A stretch of 22,519 nt of DNA from Chloroflexia bacterium (GTDB lineage Bacteria > Chloroflexota > Chloroflexia > Thermomicrobiales > JALYUS01), in the NCBI GenBank assembly GCA_025924435.1, contig JAICIL010000028.1:1-22519 (forward strand), in the 5' to 3' direction. This document shows positions 7,944 to 15,471 of the stretch, piece after piece. Made by a program: the position numbers and the translations under genes. How positions within the stretch are numbered: the first letter of the stretch is position 1; each line of letters starts with the position of its first letter. The notes below the pieces were generated by a model, which had not been told where the DNA came from, made no database searches, and was given only the letters and a program-made list of their open reading frames with translations.

Positions 7944-8273
7944 TTAGTACACGCTCCCGCCGATGCGCGCGGGGCGGCTCGGCGTGAGCAGCGCGAGCGC
8001 GCCGTCCTCGCCGGGGACGCCGAGAATCAGGACCTCGGAGGCGAAGCCTGCGATATTGCGCGGCGGGAAGTTGACCACCCCGATCACCTGCATGCCGATC
8101 AGTTCATCCTTGCCGTAGTTCGTCGCCTGCGCGCTGGATTGCTTCGCCCCGACCTCCGGGCCGAAGTCCACCGTCACGCGGTAGGCGGGCGTGCGGGCGC
8201 GCGGGAAATCCTCGACCGCCGTGATGATGCCCGCGCGGATGTCCAGCCGCTGGAAATCTTCGATCGTCGCCAT
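7944..8273 (-). CDS. csaA: CsaA-type tRNA-binding-domain chaperone
   Basis: The 109-residue single OB-fold protein matches CsaA over its full length: MATIEDFQRLDIRAG at the start, then VDFGPEVGAKQSSAQ, VVNFPPRNIAGFASEVLILG and a short tail. The family binds tRNA and acts as a secretion-related chaperone in Bacillus subtilis. The start at 8271-8273 is preferred because GGAGG lies 5 nt upstream and the MA-x-I-x-DF start agrees with known CsaA. A longer start at 8289-8291 overlaps the stop of the upstream dehalogenase-like gene as ATGA. The two genes are therefore almost certainly one operon with coupled translation. Confidence 0.92.
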   Translation of the reverse strand: MATIEDFQRLDIRAGIITAVEDFPRARTPAYRVTVDFGPEVGAKQSSAQATNYGKDELIGMQVIGVVNFPPRNIAGFASEVLILGVPGEDGALALLTPSRPARIGGSVY

Positions 8274-8287
8274 GCTCGCCTCCGCGT

Positions 8288-9001
8288 TCATCGCCGCGCC
8301 GCCGATTCCGCGCCGGTCAGGTGCGCCAGCGTCGCGAGATCGGGCACCTCCAGATCGGGGCGCGCCGTCGCGGGGGGCGTCGCGCCCGATCCCGGCCGGT
8401 CGTGGCGGCGATTGACCCAGACGGTCGTCAGGCCGAGCGCATGCGCGGGCGCGATGTCGTGGAAGAGGCTCTGGGCGACGTGGAGCACCCGGTCGGGCGG
8501 GATGTCGAGCCGGTCGAGGAGCGCGCGGAAGTTGCGCGGATCGGGTTTGTAGCTGCCGACCTGCTGCGCCGTGATGACGGCGGCGAACTCCACCCCGAGC
8601 CGTTTCGCGGAACCGGCGAAGAGGTCGTCGTCAACGTTGGAGAGGATGACGAGCCGGAAGCGGCGGGCCAGCGCCCGGAGCGCCGCGACCGTGTCGGGGA
8701 AGGGCGGCCAGTCGCCCACCGACGCCGCGAGGGATGCGCGCTCATCCGCCGAGGGCGCGAAACCGAGCCGCTCGCCGAAACCGTCCATCACCATCGCGAG
8801 CACATCGCGATAGGGGCGGTATGGTCCCGCCTCCGCCGCCGATTCGAACTCGCCATATAGTTCCAGCGCTTGATCGTCGGTCAGCGCGATCCTGTGCCGG
8901 TCCAGCACGGGACGGAGCGCGGCGAGGATGCCCCGCTCCCAATCAATGAGCGTGCCGTAGCAGTCGAAGGTGAGGTGCGTAGAGCGGTCGAAGTCGAGCA
9001 T
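8288..9001 (-). CDS. HAD-superfamily hydrolase, haloacid dehalogenase type II-like
   Basis: The 237-residue protein has all HAD motifs. Motif I is D13 in FDCYGTLIDWERGI, motif II is S121 in VILSNVDDDLF, motif III is K152 in SYKPDPRNF, and motif IV is AQSLFHDIAPA with D182. The DCYGTL(I/V)DWE start and the AQSLFHD segment are typical of proteins annotated as (S)-2-haloacid dehalogenase, which hydrolyse 2-haloalkanoates through an aspartyl ester. Many relatives are phosphatases of other substrates, so activity is not certain. ATG 8999-9001 has GAGGAG 8 nt upstream; the open frame extending to 9298 passes through a palindromic intergenic element and is not coding. Its stop overlaps the upstream candidate start of csaA. 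Confidence 0.92.
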   Translation of the reverse strand: MLDFDRSTHLTFDCYGTLIDWERGILAALRPVLDRHRIALTDDQALELYGEFESAAEAGPYRPYRDVLAMVMDGFGERLGFAPSADERASLAASVGDWPPFPDTVAALRALARRFRLVILSNVDDDLFAGSAKRLGVEFAAVITAQQVGSYKPDPRNFRALLDRLDIPPDRVLHVAQSLFHDIAPAHALGLTTVWVNRRHDRPGSGATPPATARPDLEVPDLATLAHLTGAESAARR

Positions 9002-9045
9002 CGTCCAATCTCCTCGGCGCGAGAATGTGTAGCATTCGGTGTAAA

Positions 9046-9134
9046 ACCACCAAGACACCAAGAGCACTAAGGACACCAAGACGGAACCCTTGTATTTTTC
9101 TTGGTGTTCTCCGTATTCTTGGTGTCTTGGTGGT
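9046..9134. repeat. Long imperfect hairpin built from ACACCAAG repeats
   Basis: Outer arms 9046-9063 and 9117-9134 are 18 nt and perfectly complementary (ACCACCAAGACACCAAGA on the left). Inner arms 9070-9080 and 9100-9110 pair over 11 nt with one G-T wobble. It lies between the FAD oxidoreductase stop and the dehalogenase start. On the minus strand the outer stem is followed by TTTTA, so it could end transcription of the oxidoreductase gene. Confidence 0.85.
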
Positions 9135-9159
9135 TCATCCCCCTTTTTGCAATGGACCC

Positions 9160-10347
9160 TCAGCGCGAGATCGTCGCGCGGGCGACGCCGTAGTTGTATT
9201 CGTCCCGCCACGGCTTGCCCTCGGCGAACCGCGTCGAACGGAAGGGGGTCAGGTCCACCGTCTTCGGGCGGCCCTCCGTGATCCACTCCGCGAGGCACTT
9301 GCCGATTGCCGGGCCGGTCTTGAACGAGGTGCCGCTGTCCCCCGTCATGCAGTACAGCCCCTCGTACTGCGGCAACTTGTCAATGATCGGGCGCGCGTCC
9401 GGACTCATCATCAGGATGCCCGCCCAGTTGCCGCGCACCGTGCTGTGCCGCATCACCGGGAAGCGCGCCACCAGTTTCTCGCGGCAGACCTGGATGTACT
9501 CCTCCTCGACCGCCTCCGGCGCGTGCTCGGGGTCGTGGCTGATGCGCACGCCGCTCTCCGCGCCGATCAGCGTGCAGTTGCCGTCCACCGGGCGCGCCCA
9601 AGTGTTGTTGATGTTGTCAATGTAGGTGAGGTGCCGGGGCGAGCGGTCGAATGCCCAGCGGAAGAGCGTGACGCGCGCCGCCACCGGGACGAGGCCGAGG
9701 TCCACGCCGAGCGGCGCGAAGAGTTGGTTCGCCCACGCCCCCGCCGCGATCACGACGACCGGCGCCTCGATGATCCCGTCCGTCGTCTCCACGCCCGTCA
9801 CGCGGCCTCCGTCGATCAGCACGCGCGTCGCGCGCGTGTCGAGTTTGAATTGAACGCCCCGATCCATCGCGGCGCGGGCGAAGGAGTACGTGGTGGCGTT
9901 CGGGTCGGCGTAGCCCGCCTGCGGCTCGTATGCCACCGCCGTCACGTCCCCGACGTAGAGCGAAGGATCGAGTTCGAGCGCGTCCTGGGGGGTGATGATC
10001 CGCGCGTCCGCGCCGACCTCGCGCTGCATCGCGACATTCGCCTCCAGGTGGTGGTGATAGTCGGGCGGCGCGAAGGTGAGCAGGCCGATGGGCCGGAAGC
10101 CGCACTCCCCGCCGACCAGTTCCCCCCAGTTGGCGAAGTATCTGTGGCTCTCGACGGCGAGGCGCGTCTCCGGCTCGTTCGTGTAGTGCATGCGCACCAG
10201 CGCGCCGGACTTGCCGGTCGCGCCCGCCGCGAGATGCCCGCGCTCGACGACAACGATCCTGCCCGCGCCCATCTGCGCGAGGTGGAAGGCGGTGCTGCTC
10301 CCGTTGACTCCCGCCCCGACGACGATCACATCGGCGGTTTCCGCCAT
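9160..10347 (-). CDS. FAD-dependent oxidoreductase of the DAO family (amine/amino-acid/sarcosine oxidase-like)
   Basis: This 395-residue protein begins with a Rossmann dinucleotide-binding motif, DVIVVGAGVNGSSTAFHLA (6-24), with E35 ending strand 2. GATGKSGALVRMHYTNEPE follows, as in sarcosine oxidase beta-like and DadA-like oxidases, and the FAD-contact segment CMTGDSGTSFKTGPAIGKCLA lies near the C-terminus. These enzymes oxidise secondary or primary amines of small amino acids; the substrate here is not known. ATG 10345-10347 has AGGAGC about 5 nt upstream; the frame is open to 10419, but that part contains the promoter. A LysR regulator is transcribed divergently, which usually means that the LysR protein controls this gene. 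Confidence 0.92.
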   Translation of the reverse strand: MAETADVIVVGAGVNGSSTAFHLAQMGAGRIVVVERGHLAAGATGKSGALVRMHYTNEPETRLAVESHRYFANWGELVGGECGFRPIGLLTFAPPDYHHHLEANVAMQREVGADARIITPQDALELDPSLYVGDVTAVAYEPQAGYADPNATTYSFARAAMDRGVQFKLDTRATRVLIDGGRVTGVETTDGIIEAPVVVIAAGAWANQLFAPLGVDLGLVPVAARVTLFRWAFDRSPRHLTYIDNINNTWARPVDGNCTLIGAESGVRISHDPEHAPEAVEEEYIQVCREKLVARFPVMRHSTVRGNWAGILMMSPDARPIIDKLPQYEGLYCMTGDSGTSFKTGPAIGKCLAEWITEGRPKTVDLTPFRSTRFAEGKPWRDEYNYGVARATISR

Positions 10348-10395
10348 CTCCCGCTCCTTTGCTCTCCCGAATGCCATCTCCCATGTGTCCCTCGC

Positions 10396-10424
10396 AGCAT
10401 AGAGCGGGGAGAGATACAATCCAA
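10396..10424 (-). promoter_or_regulatory. Sigma-70-type promoter for the FAD oxidoreductase gene
   Basis: On the minus strand, TTGGAT (10424-10419), a 17-nt spacer and TATGCT (10401-10396) lie about 50 nt upstream of the oxidoreductase start. Spacing is ideal and the -35 and -10 matches are fair. Confidence 0.6.
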
Positions 10425-10445
10425 GACGTTTTCGCCGAATGTATC
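10413..10445. promoter_or_regulatory. Candidate LysR operator
   Basis: GATACA (10413-10418) and TGTATC (10440-10445) form an inverted repeat in the divergent gap. The left half falls inside the spacer of the oxidoreductase promoter. This is the kind of dyad LysR proteins bind, though the arms are short and the 21-nt separation is wide. Confidence 0.4.
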
Positions 10446-10475
10446 GTTCGGATTTGCTTATATGAGGGCGGTGGC

Positions 10476-11378
10476 ATGGACCGACAGCAACTCGTCACCT
10501 TCGAGCGGATCGTCCGCGAGGGCAGTTTCAACCGCGCGGCGCGCGCCCTCGCGGTCTCCCAGGCGGCGGTCAGCGGGCGGATGCGGTCGCTGGAGGCGGA
10601 GGTCGGCGGGCCGCTCTTCGCGCGCGGCGGCCGCCGGGTGACGCTCACCGAGGCGGGGGATGCCTTCCTGCCGTACGCGCGCCGCGCCCTCGCGGTGCTC
10701 GCGGAGGGGGAGGAAGCCGCGCGCGGCGCGCACACCGGGCAATTCGGGCGGGTCACCGTCGGCGCGGTGGATTCCGTTGTGGACGGCCTGCTCGTCCCCG
10801 TCGTCGCGCGCTATCGGGCGGCGCACCCGCGCGTCCCGCTCTCGATCCGGACGGGGCACACGCCGCAGATCCTGCAGGAGTTGGCGGACGGGATCGTGCG
10901 GCTGGGCCTCGTCACCTGGAGCTACCTGACGGGAACGGTGGAGGTGGAGGTGCTGGCGCGCTTCCGCGAGCCGCTGGTCGCGGTCGCCGCCCCGACACAC
11001 CCGCTCGCCGGGCGCGCGGGGCTGACGGTGGCGGAGGTCGTGCGCGCGGGCGCGCCCTATCACGAGACCGTCTGGGGCACGCCGGAGGACGCGCGCATCG
11101 CGCCCACATCCGGGCGCGGGTGGGACGAGCACGAACTGCCGCACGGGCTGATGCGGCAACTGATCCTGCGGGGCGTCGGCGCGGGGTTCCTCCCCGCCAC
11201 GCTCGTCGCGGACGACCTCGCCGCCGGGCGGCTCGTCGCCGTGCCGCTCGCCGACGCGGAAGGGCTGGTGCGCGAACTGGCGCTCGTCCGCCATGCGCGC
11301 GCGGATGCCCTGCCCTCGGCGGCGCGCGAATTCGTGGAGGCGGTGCGCGCGGAGGCGACATTGATGGGAACGGCGTAG
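10476..11378 (+). CDS. LysR-family transcriptional regulator
   Basis: The 300-residue length is typical. An N-terminal winged helix-turn-helix (about 1-60) reads LVTFERIVREGSFNRAARAL, then VSQAAVSGRMRSLEAEVG and PLFARGGRRVTLTEAG. A periplasmic-binding-protein-like effector domain covers about 90-295. ATG 10476 is preceded by GAGGG at about 9 nt; the frame is open from 10359, but that overlaps the promoter of the divergent gene. It most likely regulates the neighbouring FAD oxidoreductase in response to that enzyme's substrate, an inference from the divergent arrangement and the shared dyad. Confidence 0.93.
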   Translation: MDRQQLVTFERIVREGSFNRAARALAVSQAAVSGRMRSLEAEVGGPLFARGGRRVTLTEAGDAFLPYARRALAVLAEGEEAARGAHTGQFGRVTVGAVDSVVDGLLVPVVARYRAAHPRVPLSIRTGHTPQILQELADGIVRLGLVTWSYLTGTVEVEVLARFREPLVAVAAPTHPLAGRAGLTVAEVVRAGAPYHETVWGTPEDARIAPTSGRGWDEHELPHGLMRQLILRGVGAGFLPATLVADDLAAGRLVAVPLADAEGLVRELALVRHARADALPSAAREFVEAVRAEATLMGTA

Positions 11379-11479
11379 AGGGATGCACCGCATATGGGGG
11401 CGGTCTGCTGCTCGCGCGATGCGTATTGTAATTGAGAATGACGATCATGTTTCTAAAGAATAAACATCCCGCGCGCCGT

Positions 11480-11487
11480 GATATACT
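11480..11487 (+). promoter_or_regulatory. Extended -10 promoter for the persulfide dioxygenase gene
   Basis: TGATATACT-type sequence: TG at 11479-11480, one base, then TATACT at 11482-11487. A weak TAAACA lies at 11461-11466 (15-nt spacer). The extended -10 would compensate for the poor -35. It predicts a leader of roughly 110 nt. Confidence 0.5.
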
Positions 11488-11562
11488 CAGTTTCTCAGCC
11501 TTGTGTCCGGTTCGTGTACCGTGGAGGGAAAGGGGGAACGATTGTCGAACGGTGTCTCATGC

Positions 11563-11576
11563 TGTCGTTTGCGACA
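11563..11576. promoter_or_regulatory. Small inverted repeat in the leader of the persulfide dioxygenase gene
   Basis: TGTCG-TTTG-CGACA is a perfect 5-bp dyad about 30 nt upstream of the start codon, with another TGTCG at about 11543. It may be an operator or a small RNA hairpin. Confidence 0.3.
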
Positions 11577-11605
11577 CGAATATCCGCATGACCGGAGGTG
11601 AGCGC

Positions 11606-12727
11606 ATGTACTTCAAACAGATCCTCAATGAGCGCTGCGGGTGCGCATCATACCTGATTGCCTCGCGCGAGTCGGGCGATGCCGCGATCGTTGATCCCGC
11701 GATCGAGACGGAGCAGTACGAGGCGTTGCTCGCGGAGCGCGGCTTTATTCTGCGCTATGTGATTGACACGCACGTCCACGCCGACCACGTCTCCGGCGCG
11801 CGCGCACTGGCCGCCGCGCACGGGGCGGCCTTGTGCCTGCACGAGTCCGCGAAGGTGGCGTATCCCTTCCGCCCCCTCACGGATGGCGAGGAAATCGCCC
11901 TCGGCCAGTTGCGCCTGCGCGTGCTGCACACCCCCGGCCATCGCCCCGAATTGATCTCGCTGCTCGTCATCAATCCGCCGCGCAGCCCGGAACCCTCGAT
12001 GGTGCTGACCGGCGACTCGCTGCTCGTGGGCGATGTCGGGCGGCCCGACTTCGGCGGCGGCGATGCCGTCGCCCAGTACGGCAGCCTGACGCGCCTCCTG
12101 CGCCTGCCGGACTGGGTGGCCGTCTTCCCCGGCCACTTCGAGGGGCCGTGCGGCAAGGGGATGTGCGGCCGGCCGAGCACGACGATCGGCTTCGAGCGCC
12201 TCTTCAACCCGCTGGCGCGGATGGACCACGACCCCTTCGTCGCGACGTTGACCGACGGCATCCCCGCGCGCCCCCTGAACATGGCGGCGATCGAGGCGAC
12301 GAACCGGGGTGTGATGGACGCCGCGTGGGCGATGCTCACCTCCGCGCCGGACATCCCCTCCGTCGGGGTCGCGGACGTGGCGAGCGGAATGCCCGCGGCG
12401 CTGCTGCTCGACGTGCGCGAGCCGGAGGAATACGCGGATGGGCATGTGCCGGGCGCGGTGAACCTGCCGCAGGCGGAACTCGCCTCGCGGCTGGATGAGG
12501 TGCCGCGCGACCGCCCGGTGCGGGTGATCTGCCAGGGCGGGTACCGCTCGCTGCGCGCGGCGCAGTTCCTCGCGCAGATGGGGTACCGCAACGTGGTGAA
12601 CGTCATCGGCGGGACGGCGGCATGGCGGGCGGCGGGCAATCCGGTGGAAGCCGGGGAGATCAAAATGGGCGCGCCGCGCGTCATCGAATCGGAGTGGGCG
12701 CACGCGGGCGGCTCGTACGCCATCTAA
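11606..12727 (+). CDS. Persulfide dioxygenase-like MBL-fold protein fused to a rhodanese domain
   Basis: The 373-residue protein has two parts. Residues 1-240 are a metallo-beta-lactamase-fold ETHE1-like domain: THVHADHVSG gives H56, H58, D60 and H61; HTPGH gives H112; TGDSLLVGDVGRPD gives D137; FPGH gives H177. Residues 265-350 are a rhodanese domain, LLLDVREPEEYADGHVPGA with a catalytic loop CQGGYRS starting at C309. Persulfide dioxygenases oxidise glutathione or other low-molecular-weight persulfides to sulfite, and a fused rhodanese can relay sulfane sulfur to thiosulfate, so a cytoplasmic sulfide-detoxifying role is likely. ATG 11606 follows GGAGGTGA by 4 nt. It is single, flanked by a 227-nt leader region and a palindromic repeat downstream. 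Confidence 0.93.
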   Translation: MYFKQILNERCGCASYLIASRESGDAAIVDPAIETEQYEALLAERGFILRYVIDTHVHADHVSGARALAAAHGAALCLHESAKVAYPFRPLTDGEEIALGQLRLRVLHTPGHRPELISLLVINPPRSPEPSMVLTGDSLLVGDVGRPDFGGGDAVAQYGSLTRLLRLPDWVAVFPGHFEGPCGKGMCGRPSTTIGFERLFNPLARMDHDPFVATLTDGIPARPLNMAAIEATNRGVMDAAWAMLTSAPDIPSVGVADVASGMPAALLLDVREPEEYADGHVPGAVNLPQAELASRLDEVPRDRPVRVICQGGYRSLRAAQFLAQMGYRNVVNVIGGTAAWRAAGNPVEAGEIKMGAPRVIESEWAHAGGSYAI

Positions 12728-12761
12728 CGTGGGTTCGCAATCGCCGAGCCGCTGATTCTCC

Positions 12762-12810
12762 GGCGGCGGCCTTCGGCCCGCCACAAAGAGGCAGACCGAA
12801 GGCCGCCGCC
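12762..12810. repeat. Intergenic palindromic repeat, copy A
   Basis: Perfect 15-nt arms, GGCGGCGGCCTTCGG at 12762-12776 and its complement at 12796-12810, surround a 19-nt loop containing CACAAAGAGGCAG. The loop and the inner stem resemble copy B at 18547-18611, so these are members of one dispersed family. It sits just after the persulfide dioxygenase stop and may also act as a transcription barrier. Confidence 0.85.
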
Positions 12811-12974
12811 ACCGATACCGTGCCAATGCGGCGACGTTCCGACACATTTTTAAGGAATATCTCAGGTTTCACGCGGCGGATCGGCGTAGAATGGCGAGAG
12901 TTTGTGTGGGTGGGGATGGTGCGAATCGTGCAAATGCGCCCGCCTGTCTGTCGGGCGCGTAAAGGACACCGAGC

Positions 12975-13598
12975 ATGTCACTCCCACCGGAGCGAAAAAA
13001 GCGGCCCGGCAAGAAGATCACCGGCGGCCTCGTCGCCCTCAGTTCCGCCGCGATCGTCACCGTCTATGCCGCCGGCTATACTCAGACCCAGTCGGCGGCG
13101 GCGCAATTCGACGCCCCGATCGCGACCGTGACCAGCGGCGCGTCGCCCACCGTGCGGATCGCCACCGCCACCGTCGCCGCCCCGACGAGCACGCCGTTCC
13201 AGCGGATCGGTGCGCTTCCGACGCCCGCCGCGCCCGCGCCGACGACCGCGCCATCGCCGAGGAGGTCCCTGCCGTCGGCCAGCATCGCCACGCCGACGGC
13301 CACGCCCGCACCGGCCAGCGCGTCCGGCGCGTCCGGCGCGTACCGGGACGGCTCGTACGTCGGCCTCGGGCGCAGCCGCCACGGCAACATCGAGGTGACG
13401 GTTGCGGTGCAGGGCGGCAAGATCGTCGCCGCGAAGGTCAGCCAGTGCGGCACCCGCTACCCCTGCTCGATGATTGGCGCGCTGCCCGGCGAGGTCGTCG
13501 CCCACCAGTCGGCCAATGTGGACTTCGTCTCCGGCGCGACGGACAGTTCGACCGCCTTCACCCAGGCCGTGGCGAACGCGCTGGCGAAGGCGTCATGA
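12975..13598 (+). CDS. Membrane-anchored FMN-binding domain protein (covalently flavinylated)
   Basis: This 207-residue protein has a basic N-terminus (ERKKRPGKK) and one hydrophobic segment (about 15-34) acting as a signal anchor. A ~85-residue Ala/Pro/Thr/Ser-rich linker (about 37-121) follows, then a C-terminal FMN_bind domain (about 123-207: YRDGSYVGLGRSRHG, HQSANVDFVSGATDSS). The flavinylation signature D-x2-S-G-A-T is complete at D183-T189; T189 is the expected attachment site for FMN, added by ApbE. C158 and C164 (QCGTRYPC) add a possible disulfide. The linker would hold the flavin domain away from the membrane, outside the cytoplasm. ATG 12975 follows GGACAC weakly. Its stop overlaps the apbE start (ATGA), so the genes are translationally coupled. 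Confidence 0.9.
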   Translation: MSLPPERKKRPGKKITGGLVALSSAAIVTVYAAGYTQTQSAAAQFDAPIATVTSGASPTVRIATATVAAPTSTPFQRIGALPTPAAPAPTTAPSPRRSLPSASIATPTATPAPASASGASGAYRDGSYVGLGRSRHGNIEVTVAVQGGKIVAAKVSQCGTRYPCSMIGALPGEVVAHQSANVDFVSGATDSSTAFTQAVANALAKAS

Positions 13599-14527
13599 GC
13601 GGGGCCGCCGCCGAGGCGCGGACCTATCGCCGCTCCGCCGTCTTCATGGACACGCTCGTCACCGTGCAGGCCATCGCCGATCAGCCGGAAGCGCGCCGTT
13701 TTGACGAGCGAGCGGACGCCGCCTTCGGCTGGTTCCGGGAGATCGAGCGGGTGTGCAGCCGGTTCGACCCGGCGAGCGAACTCTCGCAACTGAGCGCGCG
13801 CATCGGGGAGCCGGTGCCGGTCGGCCCGCTGCTGTACGAGGCGGTCCGCTTCGCGCTGGAAGTGGCGCGGGCGAGCGGCGGCGCGTTCGACCCGACGATC
13901 GGGCATGCGCTCGCGCGGCGCGGATTCAATCGCCACTACCTCACCGGCGAGATGATAGATGTACCGGATGCGCCGGCGGATGCGCCGGCGTACCGGGATG
14001 TCCGCCTCGACCCCGCCGCGCGCGCGATCACCCTGCGCAAGCCATTGCGGCTCGATCTCGGCGCGGTGGCGAAGGGGCTTGCCATTGATCTGGCGGCGAA
14101 GGAATTGGAATGCTTCGCGCACGCCGTCGTCGAGGCGGGCGGCGACCTGCACGCGCGGGGGCGCAATGCGGCGGGCGAACGGTGGCGCGTCGGCATCCGC
14201 CACCCCCGGCGGGCGGACGCGCTGATCGAGACGCTCTCTGTCTCCGACATGGCGGTCTGCACCTCCGGCGACTACGAGCGGCGCACGCCGGGCGGCGACG
14301 GCCACCACCTGATTGATCCGCGCGACGGCGGCTCGGCGGACACCGCCGCGAGCGCGACGGTGATCGCGCCGACCGCGATGGTCGCCGACGCGCTGGCGAC
14401 CGCCGCCTTCGTGCTCGGCCCGGCGCGCGGCCTCCATTTCCTCGAGGCGCAGGGCGTGGACGGCCTGATCTATTCGTCCGCGCTGGAGCGGCACGCGACG
14501 CGCGGGCTGGCGAGGTATACACGATGA
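13595..14527 (+). CDS. apbE: ApbE-family FAD:protein FMN transferase
   Basis: The 310-residue protein carries the full set of ApbE motifs: FMDTLVTVQA (17-26), CSRFDPASELSQLS (54-67), GGAFDPTIG (95-103), LDLGAVAKGLAID (153-165), VEAGGDLHARG (179-189), SGDYERR (224-230), HHLIDPRDGG (237-246) and the Mg-site ADALATAAFVLG (264-275). The enzyme transfers FMN from FAD to Thr or Ser of proteins such as the FMN-binding protein encoded just upstream, whose stop it overlaps. It also overlaps the next gene by 4 nt (ATGA), so all three are one operon. Unusually, no signal peptide or lipobox is visible at the N-terminus, and the in-frame upstream region offers none. Confidence 0.95.
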   Translation: MSGAAAEARTYRRSAVFMDTLVTVQAIADQPEARRFDERADAAFGWFREIERVCSRFDPASELSQLSARIGEPVPVGPLLYEAVRFALEVARASGGAFDPTIGHALARRGFNRHYLTGEMIDVPDAPADAPAYRDVRLDPAARAITLRKPLRLDLGAVAKGLAIDLAAKELECFAHAVVEAGGDLHARGRNAAGERWRVGIRHPRRADALIETLSVSDMAVCTSGDYERRTPGGDGHHLIDPRDGGSADTAASATVIAPTAMVADALATAAFVLGPARGLHFLEAQGVDGLIYSSALERHATRGLARYTR

Positions 14528-15444
14528 CGCATTGGCGCGCCCTAAGGCGGTTCTTTCGCACGCCGAAGGGCTGGCTGCTGATCGCCCTCGCCCTGCTGGC
14601 GGCGCTGGCGACCGCGCACGCCGGGGTGCGCCATGTCGCGCCGGGAGTGGTCGCGGCGGTCGCGGCGGCGATGCTCGCGGATATCGCCATCGTCCGGGTG
14701 TCGCGCGGCGTCTGGTTCTTCCCCAGCGGCGCGCTGCTCTCCGGCCTGATCGTGGCGCTCATCCTCAGCGCCGCCGAACCGTGGTCCATCCCCGCGATCA
14801 CCGCCGCGTTCGCCGTGGTATCGAAGTACCTGTTGCGGACGAGACAGGGGCATATCTTCAACCCCGCCGCGCTCGCGCTCGTCGCGGCCTCGTTTCTCTT
14901 CGCCAGCGGGCAGGATTGGTGGGGCGCATTGCCCGACCTGCCGCCGCCCTTCCTGCTCGTGCTGCTCGCAACGGGGCTGTTCGTGGCGGACCGCGTGAAC
15001 AAACTGCCGATGGTGCTCATCTTCACCGGCTGCTACTTCCTCTTGTTCGCGGCGTATGCCTACGCGGGCGATCCGGCCCGGGTCGCGGAGATTTTCCGCG
15101 CGCCGGATGTCAACGCCGCGCTCTTCTTCGCCTTCTTCATGCTCACCGATCCGCCGACCTCCCCGGCGCGCTACCGCGACCAGGTCGTCTTCGCTGCCAT
15201 CGCCGCGCTCGTCGGGTTCGCCGTCTACGCGACGCTCGGCGGGGTGTACTACCTGCTCGCGGGCCTGCTCATCGCCAACGGCTGGGAGACGTGGCGCCGG
15301 ATGACCGCCCGCGCGCGAGCGCCGCGACGGGCACCCGACCGCGCGCCGCGCACCGGCGAATTACCCGTCTATGACCGGGCGCGTCCCATCGCCGCCACAC
15401 CCGCGCGTATCCAGCGCGAAACCGGGAACAATCCGCGCGTGTAG
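14524..15444 (+). CDS. RnfD/NqrB-like integral membrane electron-transport protein
   Basis: The 306-residue polytopic protein has about eight to nine hydrophobic helices between residues 17 and 255 and a basic cytoplasmic tail. Family features are KYLLRTRQGHIFNPAALALV (101-120), like the FNPAA segment of NqrB/RnfD, and FMLTDPPTSPARYRDQ (205-220), like their TDPxTSP segment. RnfD and NqrB carry flavins that move electrons across or along the membrane in ion-pumping complexes. No SGAT site is present here, so any flavin would not be attached by that motif. It overlaps apbE by 4 nt and is the last gene of the operon, followed by a strong terminator. The electron donor and acceptor are unknown. 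Confidence 0.85.
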   Translation: MTHWRALRRFFRTPKGWLLIALALLAALATAHAGVRHVAPGVVAAVAAAMLADIAIVRVSRGVWFFPSGALLSGLIVALILSAAEPWSIPAITAAFAVVSKYLLRTRQGHIFNPAALALVAASFLFASGQDWWGALPDLPPPFLLVLLATGLFVADRVNKLPMVLIFTGCYFLLFAAYAYAGDPARVAEIFRAPDVNAALFFAFFMLTDPPTSPARYRDQVVFAAIAALVGFAVYATLGGVYYLLAGLLIANGWETWRRMTARARAPRRAPDRAPRTGELPVYDRARPIAATPARIQRETGNNPRV

Positions 15445-15471
15445 TTCGTTATGTTAAGTAGGAAGAGTGGA

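Noticed and set aside
9002..9298. Extended N-terminus for the dehalogenase-like protein
   Set aside because: The extension would translate the nested hairpin and part of the oxidoreductase 3' end; ATG 8999-9001 has a good ribosome binding site.
9025..10641. 538-codon open frame on the plus strand
   Set aside because: Opposite to the FAD oxidoreductase, which has complete motifs; the predicted product is Arg/Ala-rich with no recognisable domain.
12762..12810. Simple intrinsic terminator of the persulfide dioxygenase gene
   Set aside because: No T-tract follows the stem, and loop similarity with 18571-18587 points to a repeat family instead.
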